A stretch of DNA of 21,963 bases from Bacillota bacterium (GCA_023392995.1 JAEWMZ010000201.1:1-21963), one strand, 5' to 3'. Shown: positions 1 through 7,888, counted from the first letter of the stretch. The notes: generated from the letters alone by a model not told the origin. A program made the numbers and translations.

Positions 1-385
1 CCTCCCGTTTTTGATCCATGCTTTCCTTCAGCGCCGTAAAGGCATCCAGAAGCTTCTTCTTATTGGTCGGCTTTAACAGGTAATCAAAGGCACGAAAGCT
101 AATTGCCTGACGCGCATATTCAAATTCAGCAAATCCGCTTAAGATAATGATTTCAATCTCCGGGTACATTTGTCTTACTATCCTTGACAGCTCTGTGCCG
201 CCCATAATCGGCATTTTTATATCTGTCAGTAAAACATCTACCTGTGTTCTCTCCAGCTCCTCCAGTGCAGCCTTTCCGTTTGCACTTTCAGCTACCACCA
301 CAAATCCCAGGGACTGCCAGGGAATGCTGTTTACGATACCTCTACGGATCATATCTTCATCTTCTACTACCATCAATCGATACAT
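1..385 (-). CDS. YesN-type response regulator, receiver domain (3' end cut by window edge)
   Basis: The first 128 residues of a two-component response regulator are visible; the rest lies beyond position 1. The receiver domain is complete enough to identify: an acidic pocket (E8, D9, E10), phosphoacceptor D55 in the LLTDIKMP context, S83 in the ILSGF strand and K105 in the YLLKP motif. Phrases such as IVNSIPW and the GFAEFEYARQA helix are typical of YesN-family regulators, which carry a C-terminal AraC-type DNA-binding domain; that domain is not in the window, so its presence is inferred. The start ATG at 385 has the SD AAGGAG (392-397), which overlaps the end of the upstream kinase gene, leaving 3 nt between the genes. 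Co-translation and phosphorylation by the adjacent kinase are expected. The probable target is the sugar operon promoter at 13195-13223. Confidence 0.93.
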   Translation of the reverse strand, partial: MYRLMVVEDEDMIRRGIVNSIPWQSLGFVVVAESANGKAALEELERTQVDVLLTDIKMPIMGGTELSRIVRQMYPEIEIIILSGFAEFEYARQAISFRAFDYLLKPTNKKKLLDAFTALKESMDQKRE

Positions 386-388
386 AGC

Positions 389-2077
389 TTACTCCTTAAC
401 TGGGATACACAGACTAACTGTCGTACCTTCATTTATTTTAGATTTAATATTTATACCATAAGGCTCGCCAAAGTATATCTTAATCCTCTGATTCACATTT
501 CTCATTCCAATACTGTCACCTACTCCTAGAATCGAGCTGTTCATCTTTAACGTAATTCTTTCACAAACATCCATTTCCATGCCCTTGCCGTTATCCCTTA
601 TCTCAAAGACGATGGTTTTTCCTTCCGTTCTTCCGGTAATCCAAATGATTCCTCCTCCTGTGGTTCCGCCAAACCCATGTACAATACAGTTCTCGATAAT
701 GGGCTGCAATATCAGCTTCACTGTTTTATAATGAACGATCTCAGAATCAATGTTCCATTGTACATCGAATTGGTTCTTGTGCATAATCTTTTGCAGACAT
801 ACGTAGCTTTTCACATTTTCAATCTCAGTGCTGATGGTAACAAAAGCCCCCTTCTCCGACACACTGGTTTTAAAAAATTCACCAAGAGCCGAGACCATTT
901 CCCCGATTTCCTCGTAATTCTTCATCTGTGCAATCCAGAATACATTATCCAGCAGATTATATAAGAAATGGGGATTAATCCGCTGCTGCAAGGCTACCAG
1001 CTCCAGCTCCTTAATTCTTGTTCTAAGCCCCGTCTCGTTGATATTGGTAATATAGGTTTCCTCTAGGACTTCATTTAAACGATTTAGCATCGAGGTAAAT
1101 ACCCGGTTTAATATCTCATGCTCATCCTTTGATTCTGTCAGGGTATCCTCCTCTTTTCGCTCTAACTTCCTTTCCAGCAGTTCATCCTCATTAATGCGCT
1201 CCATACGCCCCAGCAGCCGATTTAACGGTATCCTTATACTTTCATTGACCAGATAAATAATAATCGCGCAGATAGTAATGATGATGATAAAGAGAAAAAT
1301 TGTTGTAATCAGCCCCAGTAAATCATATTTTGTCCTCATAAAGGTATTCTTCACTTGTAGTCCGGTATTTGAGATTGGATTGGTAACCTCATACACCAAA
1401 TCCGATTCCTCGAACTGGGAGCCGGCAACCACTTGACCCTGACTGTCGGTAATTGCTATCTTTTGCTTGGAGGAAGCGGCGGCGTTATTTAAGATTCCCT
1501 CCAGCTCTTCCAGATTAATCAGCACCACATATCTTGCCTTCAAGCCGCTGGTATAGTCGATCTCAACTTTTTCTGTCCGGCAAAGCACCGGCTGCTTGCC
1601 ATAATCCAGGTAATACCAGCCAAGATCATCCTTTAACCGACTCCTGATCTCCTCGATATCAATAAAAGCCTTGCTGTATAAAAACGGTGTTCCATCCTCG
1701 AAGAAGATGGCCGCATAGTCAATCTCATTCTGGGTTGACACAATACTTGCAATCGTATTCTCGATACGGTTACTTACTCCCTCTGTCTGATAGACGGGAG
1801 AGGTAGCATACAGGTACATATCCGTCAAAATGTCATTGTTTTCTTTTAAATATTTGAATTTCAGCTCCAGCTGTTCAAACATATCATTGACCCGAATATT
1901 GGATTCATAGGCAAAATTGTTATAATTACTTTTCAGATTATCTTTGTAATATAAGAATTCAATGATTGCACTGATGATAATCATGATCGAAATCGGGATG
2001 ACACACAAGATAAAAAATGCATATGAGAGCCGTTTTCGTATCGATATTTTCCTTAAGACTCTTACAAACTTATCCAT
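389..2077 (-). CDS. YesM/LytS-type sensor histidine kinase with intact catalytic domain
   Basis: A 562-residue membrane sensor kinase. Transmembrane segments at about 18-42 and 253-277 flank an extracellular sensor region of roughly 210 residues, followed by a HAMP-like linker (about 278-340). The His_kinase domain (Pfam PF06580 type) has phosphoacceptor H370 in the motif QQRINPHFLYN. The ATPase domain keeps the N-box asparagine (N463 in LQPIIENCIVHG), the G1 box D495-N-G-K-G-M500 and a GMRNVNQRI segment (about 524-532), so it should bind ATP and autophosphorylate. The gene overlaps the upstream kinase by 8 nt (ATGGATAA), which suggests translational coupling; only a weak AAGG lies upstream. 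It probably phosphorylates the response regulator 3 nt downstream. Having two complete kinase genes before one regulator is unusual; see the degenerate partner at 2070-3800. Confidence 0.95.
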   Translation of the reverse strand: MDKFVRVLRKISIRKRLSYAFFILCVIPISIMIIISAIIEFLYYKDNLKSNYNNFAYESNIRVNDMFEQLELKFKYLKENNDILTDMYLYATSPVYQTEGVSNRIENTIASIVSTQNEIDYAAIFFEDGTPFLYSKAFIDIEEIRSRLKDDLGWYYLDYGKQPVLCRTEKVEIDYTSGLKARYVVLINLEELEGILNNAAASSKQKIAITDSQGQVVAGSQFEESDLVYEVTNPISNTGLQVKNTFMRTKYDLLGLITTIFLFIIIITICAIIIYLVNESIRIPLNRLLGRMERINEDELLERKLERKEEDTLTESKDEHEILNRVFTSMLNRLNEVLEETYITNINETGLRTRIKELELVALQQRINPHFLYNLLDNVFWIAQMKNYEEIGEMVSALGEFFKTSVSEKGAFVTISTEIENVKSYVCLQKIMHKNQFDVQWNIDSEIVHYKTVKLILQPIIENCIVHGFGGTTGGGIIWITGRTEGKTIVFEIRDNGKGMEMDVCERITLKMNSSILGVGDSIGMRNVNQRIKIYFGEPYGINIKSKINEGTTVSLCIPVKE

Positions 2078-3800
2078 TTTGCTTTTTACCTTCGCTTCCC
2101 AGGTCTTGATACACCGGCATGGTTACCCTGATTTCCACCTGCTCCTGATCTAAGACAACCCCAAAATCCTCACCATAGTATAGGGTGAGCCTTTCATCCA
2201 CACTGCTGATGCCCCTTGTATTGATCTCTGTTTTTCCCTGCAGCCCTAGAAAATATTCTACTGCATGACCTGTCATTACGACTCTGATGGTGTCAAACTC
2301 CTCTACGATTGAGATACTGATATCAATCATAGATTCAATATCGTCCAAATTGGTAGAGATAACATCCTCCACAATGGGGTGAATTGCCAATTTAATAATT
2401 TTGGTATGCCGTAAAGACATGGATACATCCCAGTAATTTACGATCCGGTTGCCAAAACGCTTATTCTGTAAAAAGATGTAGTTATTCACACTTTCCACTT
2501 CATTATCAATGGTGACATATTCTCGTCCTTTTATAATAATTACACGCAAATAATTACCAAGCGCATTTACAATTTCACTGATTTCCTCATCCCCCTCCAG
2601 CTGCCCATTCCAATAAATGGATTCCAGAGTGTTGTATAAGAAATGGGGATTGATCTGCTGCTGCAGTGCCGAAAGCTCAGCTTCCTTTCGAAGCTCCCTT
2701 AACTTTATTTCCTGCAGCTTCGTATCATATTGCTTTTGAAGTGCCTCGACAAGATTGCGGCTCATTTTGTTAAAGCCCTCGATTACCATGTGATATTCAT
2801 CATCACCGTCATCCTCAACAAACTTCAAAACCTCCGGCTTCTTCATTTCTTCCATTAACCGATTGATGGGCAGGGTGATACTTTTTGTGAACAGTATGGC
2901 AAAGGTAAAGGCTAGCACCGCAAATAATACTGCTGTAAATAAAGTGATTGCAAATTGGATAATTGCAGATTTTAAAAGCGTCTGCATTCCAATATGATTG
3001 ACGATGGTTAAATTCGTGTTCGATATCGCTTTTGAGATGGATACGGAAAGCATTTTATCTCCGCGAAAGGTAGATCCCACCAGCTCCTCATCAGAAGCAC
3101 TGATAATAATATTGTTCTCATCTATAATCATTACTTCATTCAAGAGATTCGTAACATTTTCATAGCATACCTTATTAAAGTAGGATAAATCCAAGGCTGC
3201 AACAATGTTACCAACGCACCTGTCATTCTCACTGTAGATTCCTCTGGTCAGGATGACATAGCTGTTATCGTCAACCGGCACCTCCTTTGGACTAACGGTC
3301 ATCAGCACCTGTCTTGCATCCTTGGATAAGAGTTTACTGCTCGAAAAGTTACCGTTGGACACCGGAGACGGATAATAGAAATAGGAATTGCTCACCGAGA
3401 TCAATTCGCAGGTATTAATTGCACCACTGGCACCAAAGGTACTACCCAGAACCAGTCGAATATGATTTTCTATATCACTCTTTTTATTCCAGTCAACGGA
3501 GTTGTATATCATAAGATCATTAGCAATCTCAGGATTGGAAGCGACTTCCTCTAGCAGGTTGGTATGAGAAAACATATAGTAAGAGATATTATTGGCGATC
3601 TGAGTGGAAGACTCCTGCAAAAAGGTCTTTGCTGCCTGCTCATTCTTAGAAAAGGAATAAACCGCATTATATCCGCCAATTAGGAGTATGGGTACTACAA
3701 ATACATAAATAAAACACCAGATTAGTCGTCTGTATATACTGAATTTATATAACTTATTCAAGCTCCGTTCTTTTATCCTGCCATAAAATCTGCCAATCAT
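2070..3800 (-). CDS. YesM/LytS-type sensor histidine kinase with degenerate ATP-binding domain (possible pseudokinase)
   Basis: A 576-residue protein with the layout of its downstream neighbour: transmembrane segments at about 26-48 and 280-305, an extracellular sensor region between them, a HAMP-like region (306-355), a helical linker and a His_kinase motif with phosphoacceptor H386 (LQQQINPHFLYN). The C-terminal ATPase region aligns in position but lacks the key residues. Where the partner has ENCIVHG, this one has EDVISTN (about 478-484), losing the N-box Asn. Where the partner has RDNGKGM, this one has MTGHAVEYF (about 509-517), losing the DxGxG motif. The GMRNVNQR segment is reduced to GISSVDER. 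It may therefore be unable to autophosphorylate and could act as a signalling subunit phosphorylated in trans by the second kinase. The start ATG at 3800 has SD AGGAG (3806-3810). It follows the binding-protein gene by 50 nt. Loss of kinase activity is inferred from sequence only. Confidence 0.93.
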   Translation of the reverse strand: MIGRFYGRIKERSLNKLYKFSIYRRLIWCFIYVFVVPILLIGGYNAVYSFSKNEQAAKTFLQESSTQIANNISYYMFSHTNLLEEVASNPEIANDLMIYNSVDWNKKSDIENHIRLVLGSTFGASGAINTCELISVSNSYFYYPSPVSNGNFSSSKLLSKDARQVLMTVSPKEVPVDDNSYVILTRGIYSENDRCVGNIVAALDLSYFNKVCYENVTNLLNEVMIIDENNIIISASDEELVGSTFRGDKMLSVSISKAISNTNLTIVNHIGMQTLLKSAIIQFAITLFTAVLFAVLAFTFAILFTKSITLPINRLMEEMKKPEVLKFVEDDGDDEYHMVIEGFNKMSRNLVEALQKQYDTKLQEIKLRELRKEAELSALQQQINPHFLYNTLESIYWNGQLEGDEEISEIVNALGNYLRVIIIKGREYVTIDNEVESVNNYIFLQNKRFGNRIVNYWDVSMSLRHTKIIKLAIHPIVEDVISTNLDDIESMIDISISIVEEFDTIRVVMTGHAVEYFLGLQGKTEINTRGISSVDERLTLYYGEDFGVVLDQEQVEIRVTMPVYQDLGSEGKKQNG

Positions 3801-3814
3801 GTAAGCTCCTGTAT

Positions 3815-3830
3815 GCCGCCCTCAGGCGGC
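3815..3830 (-). other. GC-rich hairpin between binding-protein and kinase genes
   Basis: A perfect 6-bp GC stem with a 4-nt loop, written GCCGCC-ctca-GGCGGC on the plus strand, lies between the lipoprotein stop and the SD of the first kinase. No U tract follows on the minus strand, so it is not a clear terminator for this operon. It may protect the upstream mRNA or lower kinase expression relative to the binding protein, since its base is only 4 nt from the SD. A T-rich run follows on the plus strand, but no plus-strand gene needs a terminator here. Confidence 0.5.
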
Positions 3831-3850
3831 TTTCTTTCCCCATCTACTTG

Positions 3851-4954
3851 TTACTTATTATACTGAAATCCCCATACCTTCTCGGCTATATAAGAGGAGT
3901 GCCTGGTATCATTACTGTTATCCGTATTAATGATATAAGGGGGGATCGTTACCTTTGCCTGATTATCCGTAATGCTGATATCGCAGATCTGCCAGTAGGT
4001 GTCACCGTAGAAATAGGCACCTTCCGGAATTGGTTTATTCGTAAGAACATAGTTCGCCAGCAAATCCACTGTAATGTTCCCGTAGGCAATCACATCCTGG
4101 GCTACTGCGGAATCTACATAGCCTTTATTGATCAGATCTACAAAATAGGGCTCGGCATCAATTGTTACCAGGATAATATGACCCTCCTCCCAACTCGGAA
4201 ACCAATGCTTTGATTCCTGGAGTGCCTCCACCAAGCCCCTTCCCGGATGCTCGCTGGGACAATGTACTGCATCGATTTGCAGACCTTCCTCAAATGCCTT
4301 TAACAGCTCCTTCTTTACCAGTTCCGGCTTTCCTTCTGTTGCTCTTGCCAAATAGGTAATCTTCGGGTATTGCCGAATTACATCCTCAAAGCCTTCTTTT
4401 CGTAGTCGCCAGGCATTGCTGGTCAGCTCCCCATACGCATTAAAGACTGTGCCCCTGGCTTCTCCGTATTTATCTATTAATTGCTCCACAATGGCTTCTG
4501 CCGCCATTTGTCCCGCTTTATAATTGTCAAAACTTACGTCAATGGCTAATTTACCACCGACCGCATTGGTATCGATGGTGCACATTGGTATTCCGGCCTC
4601 ATTGCCGCGAAGAATGACTTCCTCAATGGAAATACTGTCGATTGCTGTTGTTATAATCGCGTCCGGCTTCTGTTCAATAAAATTAATAATTTGCTGATTC
4701 TGTCTGAGCGGATCATAATCAGCTACTGAGCTTTCGAACACCCAGCCTCGTTCTTCTACTGCCTTTTTCACTGCCTCATTCATAATGGTATAAAAATAGG
4801 AATTAAGGCTCTTATGTGCAAAGGCAATTGTAATCGGTTTTTTAACGGAATCAACGTTTTTTTCTGTATCTTTGCTGTCAGAGGATATCCTGGCGCAGGA
4901 GGAGAATAGAATGAAGCTGATTATGATACCTATTAACATAAAAGTACGTTTCAT
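3851..4954 (-). CDS. Sugar-binding lipoprotein, periplasmic-binding-protein type 1 fold, probable sensory component
   Basis: A 367-residue extracellular binding protein of the ribose/galactose/xylose class (Peripla_BP_4-like). The N-terminus MKRTFMLIGIIISFILFSSC is a lipoprotein signal with a C in a lipobox-like FSSC, so the mature protein is probably anchored outside the membrane. The body begins with the TIAFAHKSLNSYFYTIMNEA motif, followed by PDAIITTAIDS and IPMCTIDTNAVGG segments, all typical of the fold. Start choice: the ATG at 4954 has SD GGAGG 7-8 nt upstream. An in-frame ATG at 5011 lies inside the promoter spacer and cannot be used from that promoter. Being first in the operon with two kinases and a regulator, and separate from the transporter genes that have their own binding protein, it probably presents ligand to the kinases. 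The known parallel is the XylFII-LytS-YesN system of Clostridium beijerinckii. The ligand is unknown. Confidence 0.9.
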   Translation of the reverse strand: MKRTFMLIGIIISFILFSSCARISSDSKDTEKNVDSVKKPITIAFAHKSLNSYFYTIMNEAVKKAVEERGWVFESSVADYDPLRQNQQIINFIEQKPDAIITTAIDSISIEEVILRGNEAGIPMCTIDTNAVGGKLAIDVSFDNYKAGQMAAEAIVEQLIDKYGEARGTVFNAYGELTSNAWRLRKEGFEDVIRQYPKITYLARATEGKPELVKKELLKAFEEGLQIDAVHCPSEHPGRGLVEALQESKHWFPSWEEGHIILVTIDAEPYFVDLINKGYVDSAVAQDVIAYGNITVDLLANYVLTNKPIPEGAYFYGDTYWQICDISITDNQAKVTIPPYIINTDNSNDTRHSSYIAEKVWGFQYNK

Positions 4955-4978
4955 TTTGCGTCCTCCGGTGTTGCTATT

Positions 4979-5000
4979 TTTATCTACATTTTTAGATAAA
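4979..5000 (-). promoter_or_regulatory. Palindrome covering the transcription start of the sensor operon (operator or leader hairpin)
   Basis: Perfect 8-bp arms TTTATCTA (4979-4986) and TAGATAAA (4993-5000) are separated by 6 nt. The palindrome abuts the -10 box and spans the expected transcription start near 4993. It could be an operator for a repressor or for autoregulation, or a small hairpin at the mRNA 5' end. The assignment is inference from position and symmetry. Confidence 0.45.
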
Positions 5001-5028
5001 TTATAACACATTTCTACTGTTTTGTGAA
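5000..5028 (-). promoter_or_regulatory. Sigma-A promoter of the binding protein/kinase/regulator operon
   Basis: On the minus strand the -35 box reads TTCACA (5023-5028; 5 of 6 matches to TTGACA) and the -10 box is a perfect TATAAT (5000-5005), with exactly 17 nt between. Transcription would start near 4993, about 39 nt before the ATG at 4954. It lies directly downstream of the terminator of the sugar operon, which makes the sensor operon an independent transcription unit. Confidence 0.85.
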
Positions 5029-5046
5029 TTTTTTTGTCTATATTTT

Positions 5047-5086
5047 CTCAAAATGGGATGCCCTCCGTAAAAGCAGGAACATCCCA
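5047..5086 (-). terminator. Rho-independent terminator of the sugar operon
   Basis: Eight nt after the ribulokinase stop, the minus strand forms a hairpin with arms TGGGATG (5080-5086 region) and CATCCCA (5054-5060), with partial further pairing (TCCTGC against GGAGGG), followed by a TTTTGAG tract. The U tract is short, so some read-through into the sensor operon is possible. Confidence 0.7.
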
Positions 5087-5094
5087 GTATCTTG

Positions 5095-6771
5095 TTATTT
5101 TGACTTCATTGCATCGTTTTTCATGCTTTTGAGCCGTTTCATCACGTCATTTTCGCCTTTGCCAAAATAATCGTGCAGAATTTTATATTCTCGGAATAAG
5201 CGGTCATATCGTTCCACATTGGCTGCATTCGGAACATAGACCTTATCCTGCAAACGGGACATATGTTCAGACGCTGCTTCAATGCTGTCATAGCCGCCTC
5301 TTTCGGTGCCTGCTGCTACAGCGCCGAATAAGGCTGCGCCTAGGGCTGGTGCCTGCTTTGATGCTGAGATGCGGATTTCCTTATTGGTTACATCGCAATA
5401 TATTTGCATCATCATTTCATTCTTTTGCGCAATACCTCCGGCAGCGTAGAGCTCCTCAATCGGAACCCCGCCCTCTTCAAAGGCTTCTATAATAATTCTA
5501 GTACCATAAGCAGTTGCCTCTATTAAAGCACGGTATATCTCCTCCGGTTTGGTTTGCAGCGTTGCTCCAAGAAGCATACCTGTAAGATCCGCATCCGTTA
5601 AGATACTGCGGTTACCATTCCACCAATCCAGAGCAAGCAGTCCGCTTTCACCCGGAAGCTGATCCTTTACTTTTTCTTCCAAGAGCTGATGCAAGCTGAT
5701 TCCCTTTTGAGCTGCCTCCTGTTCATAGCTGCCCGGTACACAATGCTTCACCAGCCAGTCAAAATGATCACCGACACAGGCCTGGCCAGCTTCATAAGCA
5801 TAATAACCTGGCACCACACCATCTTCCACAACACCACCCACACCCGGAATAAAATGTTCTTCGCTGCTCATCATGATATGACAGGTACTGGTACCCATAA
5901 TCATCAGCATCTTCCCCGCATCTGTGATTCGAACCGCCGGTAAGGCTACATGGGCATCCACATTTGCAACTGCTACGGGAGTCCCTTCTGCAAGGCCTGT
6001 CAGCTTCGCTGCTTCCTTGGTGAGATAACCGGCACAATCTGTGGTTGCATAGATATTATTACTTAATTTTTCTTCTACAAAGTTCTCCAGCCTCGGGTCC
6101 AAGGCTGCAAAGAATTCTTTACTGGGATAGCCATCCTTCTTAGACCATACCGCCTTATAGCCCGCCTGACAAAGACTTCTCTTTTCTTCTCTGACCAGCA
6201 TTCTGACTACCCAGTCTCCAGCCTCAATGAAGCTGTCCATTGCCTGGTAAATCTCCTCGTCTTCCAAAAGAATTTGCATTGCCTTTGGTACCACCCATTC
6301 CGAGGACATCCTGCCGCCATAGCGCGCCAGGAATTTTTCTCCTCTTTCATCAGCAACTTCATTAAAGCGATCCGCTTGTGGCTGTGCGGCGTGATGCTTC
6401 CACAGCTTTACATAGGCATGGGGTCTATTCTTAAATTCCTCCTTAAAGCAAAGCGGAGTTCCTTCTTTATCAACGGGAAGTACTGTGCAGGAGGTAAAGT
6501 CTACGCCGATGCCAATGACCTGCTCCTTGGTGACATTTCCAGCTTTTAGTACTTCCGGGATTGTTGTTTTTAATACCTCCAGATAATCCTGGGGATGCTG
6601 TAGGGCTGTTTCACTAGCCAGACGTTCTTCCCTGCCGGGCAGATATTGGTCTATAACTGCATGCTTGTAATCCAGCACAGAGTAACAGAGCTCTTCACCG
6701 TTTTCAACATCTACCAGTACTGCACGTCCGGATAGGGTACCATAATCGATACCGATGGTATATTTCTTCAT
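5095..6771 (-). CDS. araB: Ribulokinase (AraB-type FGGY carbohydrate kinase)
   Basis: A 558-residue FGGY-family kinase, close to the ~560 residues usual for AraB. It phosphorylates a 2-ketopentose (ribulose in the type enzyme) with ATP in the cytoplasm. Visible motifs: N-terminal GIDYGTLSGRAVLVDV (about 7-22), GIGVDFTSCTVLPVD (about 87-101), the catalytic-base Asp in NVDAHVALP (D272), MIMGTSTCH (about 288-296), and the C-terminal AAGGIAQKNEMM and PALGAALFGA motifs of the ATP-binding half. Start choice: the ATG at 6771 has AAGGAGG (6778-6784) 6 nt upstream; a GTG at 6825 would add 18 residues unlike the family and has no better RBS. It is last in the sugar operon, 156 nt after the dehydrogenase. 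No araA isomerase or araD epimerase is nearby, so the substrate may be D-ribulose or another ketopentose made from a pentitol. Confidence 0.92.
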   Translation of the reverse strand: MKKYTIGIDYGTLSGRAVLVDVENGEELCYSVLDYKHAVIDQYLPGREERLASETALQHPQDYLEVLKTTIPEVLKAGNVTKEQVIGIGVDFTSCTVLPVDKEGTPLCFKEEFKNRPHAYVKLWKHHAAQPQADRFNEVADERGEKFLARYGGRMSSEWVVPKAMQILLEDEEIYQAMDSFIEAGDWVVRMLVREEKRSLCQAGYKAVWSKKDGYPSKEFFAALDPRLENFVEEKLSNNIYATTDCAGYLTKEAAKLTGLAEGTPVAVANVDAHVALPAVRITDAGKMLMIMGTSTCHIMMSSEEHFIPGVGGVVEDGVVPGYYAYEAGQACVGDHFDWLVKHCVPGSYEQEAAQKGISLHQLLEEKVKDQLPGESGLLALDWWNGNRSILTDADLTGMLLGATLQTKPEEIYRALIEATAYGTRIIIEAFEEGGVPIEELYAAGGIAQKNEMMMQIYCDVTNKEIRISASKQAPALGAALFGAVAAGTERGGYDSIEAASEHMSRLQDKVYVPNAANVERYDRLFREYKILHDYFGKGENDVMKRLKSMKNDAMKSK

Positions 6772-6802
6772 GATCTTCCTCCTTGATACCTGGCCTGGCC
6801 AG

Positions 6803-6829
6803 TTAAAATCTGCTTCTGAAAGCACCCAT
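6803..6829 (-). other. Possible 8-codon leader ORF upstream of the ribulokinase gene
   Basis: An ATG at 6829 with a near-ideal SD (GGGAGGA, 4-5 nt upstream) opens a short frame encoding MGAFRSRF and stops at 6803, about 20 nt before the ribulokinase SD. The SD is unused by any long gene. It could couple or modulate kinase translation, or simply be a leftover of the duplicated upstream sequence. No coding conservation can be tested here. Confidence 0.25.
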
Positions 6830-6934
6830 AAGTTCCTCCCGAGAGCATCCTTCTACTTCTATTAGAAGCAGATGTTGCTTCTCTTAGAAGCTCCTATAAA
6901 TTCCTCCAAGAGCAGATGAAGCTTTTCTTAAAAG
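6826..6934 (-). repeat. Degenerate tandem duplication with covarying mini-hairpins in the dehydrogenase-kinase gap
   Basis: Reading the minus strand, the gap holds two related units. Each begins with a hairpin, GCTTTT-AAG-AAAAGC (overlapping the dehydrogenase stop codon) and GCTTCT-AAG-AGAAGC, and continues through CATCTGCT to a GGAGGAA(T/C)TTAT stretch. The stems differ by a compensated base change. The second unit carries an extra ~25 nt, with a third hairpin CTTCT-AAT-AGAAG. This suggests local duplication with pairing retained. Confidence 0.55.
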
Positions 6935-7704
6935 CAGCTGAAGGCACCGTCTATCATAATATCTGAGCCAGTTGTAAAGTCACTGGTATCACCTGCAAGA
7001 TAAACAGCAATTGCTTGTAATTCGTCGGTACGTCCAAGTCTGCCCATTGGTGCCATTGCATTCCACTCATCAATCAGAGCCTTAAGATGAGGTGCGTTCA
7101 TTACCAGTTCCGTCCCGATATATCCAGGGCTGATGCAGTTAACTCTTACGCCCCGTTTTGCAAATTCCACTGCCATGGATTTGGTTAATTGAATTACACC
7201 TGCCTTTGATGCATTATAGGAGCATTGTGGCTGAGGTACGTTAACAATATGCCCGGACATGGAAGCTGTATTTACAATGGAGCCCTTGCCCTGCTTTAAC
7301 ATAACCTTAGCAGCTGCCTGTGAGGTTAAGAATACGCCGGTCAGGTTAATATCGATTACTTTTTTAAACTGTTCCAGAGTCATCTCTTCTGCCGGAATGT
7401 TCATACAGATACCTGCATTACAAAAGGCAGCATCCAATTTGCCAAATTCCTTTAAAATAGTCTCAATCATCTGATCCACATCAGCTTGATCTGTTACATC
7501 TGTTTTAATTGCAATTGTCTTAACGCCTGTAGTCTCAGCAATTTCCTTCGCTGTCTTCTCTGATTCCTCTATATCTACATCAACGATTGCTACATGACTG
7601 CCTGCCTCGGCAAGTGCCACAGCGATTGCCTTACCAATTCCTCTTGCACCACCGGTTACAAACGATACCTTACCATCCAATCTCATTCTCTCCATGATTC
7701 CCAT
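6928..7704 (-). CDS. Short-chain dehydrogenase/reductase, probable polyol (arabinitol/sorbose-reductase-like) dehydrogenase
   Basis: A 258-residue classical SDR oxidising an alcohol or reducing a ketone with NAD(H)-type cofactor. Visible features (numbered from the chosen start): the cofactor motif TGGARGIG (17-24), an acidic D42 after the second strand favouring NAD over NADP, NAG at 96-98, and the catalytic residues N120, S150, Y163 and K167. The segment NTASMSGHIVNVPQPQ before the YNASK motif resembles fungal arabinitol 2-dehydrogenase, sorbose reductase and mannitol dehydrogenase enzymes, as I recall them. This supports a role in interconverting a sugar alcohol and a ketose. The start at 7704 has SD AAAGGAG about 10 nt upstream; the ATG at 7713 is only 1-2 nt from the same SD. 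It is followed by the ribulokinase, consistent with making its ketopentose substrate. The exact substrate is not provable from sequence. Confidence 0.9.
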   Translation of the reverse strand: MGIMERMRLDGKVSFVTGGARGIGKAIAVALAEAGSHVAIVDVDIEESEKTAKEIAETTGVKTIAIKTDVTDQADVDQMIETILKEFGKLDAAFCNAGICMNIPAEEMTLEQFKKVIDINLTGVFLTSQAAAKVMLKQGKGSIVNTASMSGHIVNVPQPQCSYNASKAGVIQLTKSMAVEFAKRGVRVNCISPGYIGTELVMNAPHLKALIDEWNAMAPMGRLGRTDELQAIAVYLAGDTSDFTTGSDIMIDGAFSCF

Positions 7705-7736
7705 AGCTTTCATTCTCCTTTAATATGTATTTAGTT

Positions 7737-7888
7737 TAGGCAATTGCGAAACAATATAGTTTTTGTAATTGTATACACAGCAGATACTATTCCTTCGCTA
7801 TAACGCTTCCTTCGGGCTTAGCTTCCACTTTGAAACAGTATCTGCTGTGTATACAATATCTTCAGTTACTGAGTTTCACAATTACCTA
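7737..7888. repeat. Palindromic repeat element, full copy 1 (family A)
   Basis: A 150-bp element with TA at both ends. Terminal arms AGGCAATTGCGAAAC (7738-7752) and GTTTCACAATTACCT (7873-7887) are near-perfect inverted repeats. Inside is a perfect 21-bp stem (7768-7788 with 7837-7857) around a 48-nt loop whose core contains CGCTTCCTTCGGGCTTAGC. It lies between the permease and dehydrogenase genes, about 33 bp upstream of the latter. Related copies are at 15073-15223 and 18436-18587 and a deleted form at 14917-14964. It may be a mobile MITE-like element or a structured RNA-encoding repeat. Confidence 0.88.

Noticed and set aside
5012..5094. Sensor lipoprotein starting upstream at the ATG at 5011
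   Set aside because: That ATG lies within the 17-nt promoter spacer, upstream of the expected transcription start, and the extra residues do not resemble a signal peptide.
6772..6825. Ribulokinase starting at the GTG at 6825
   Set aside because: The extra 18 residues precede a canonical AraB N-terminus (MKKYTIGIDYGT) that has its own ideal SD.
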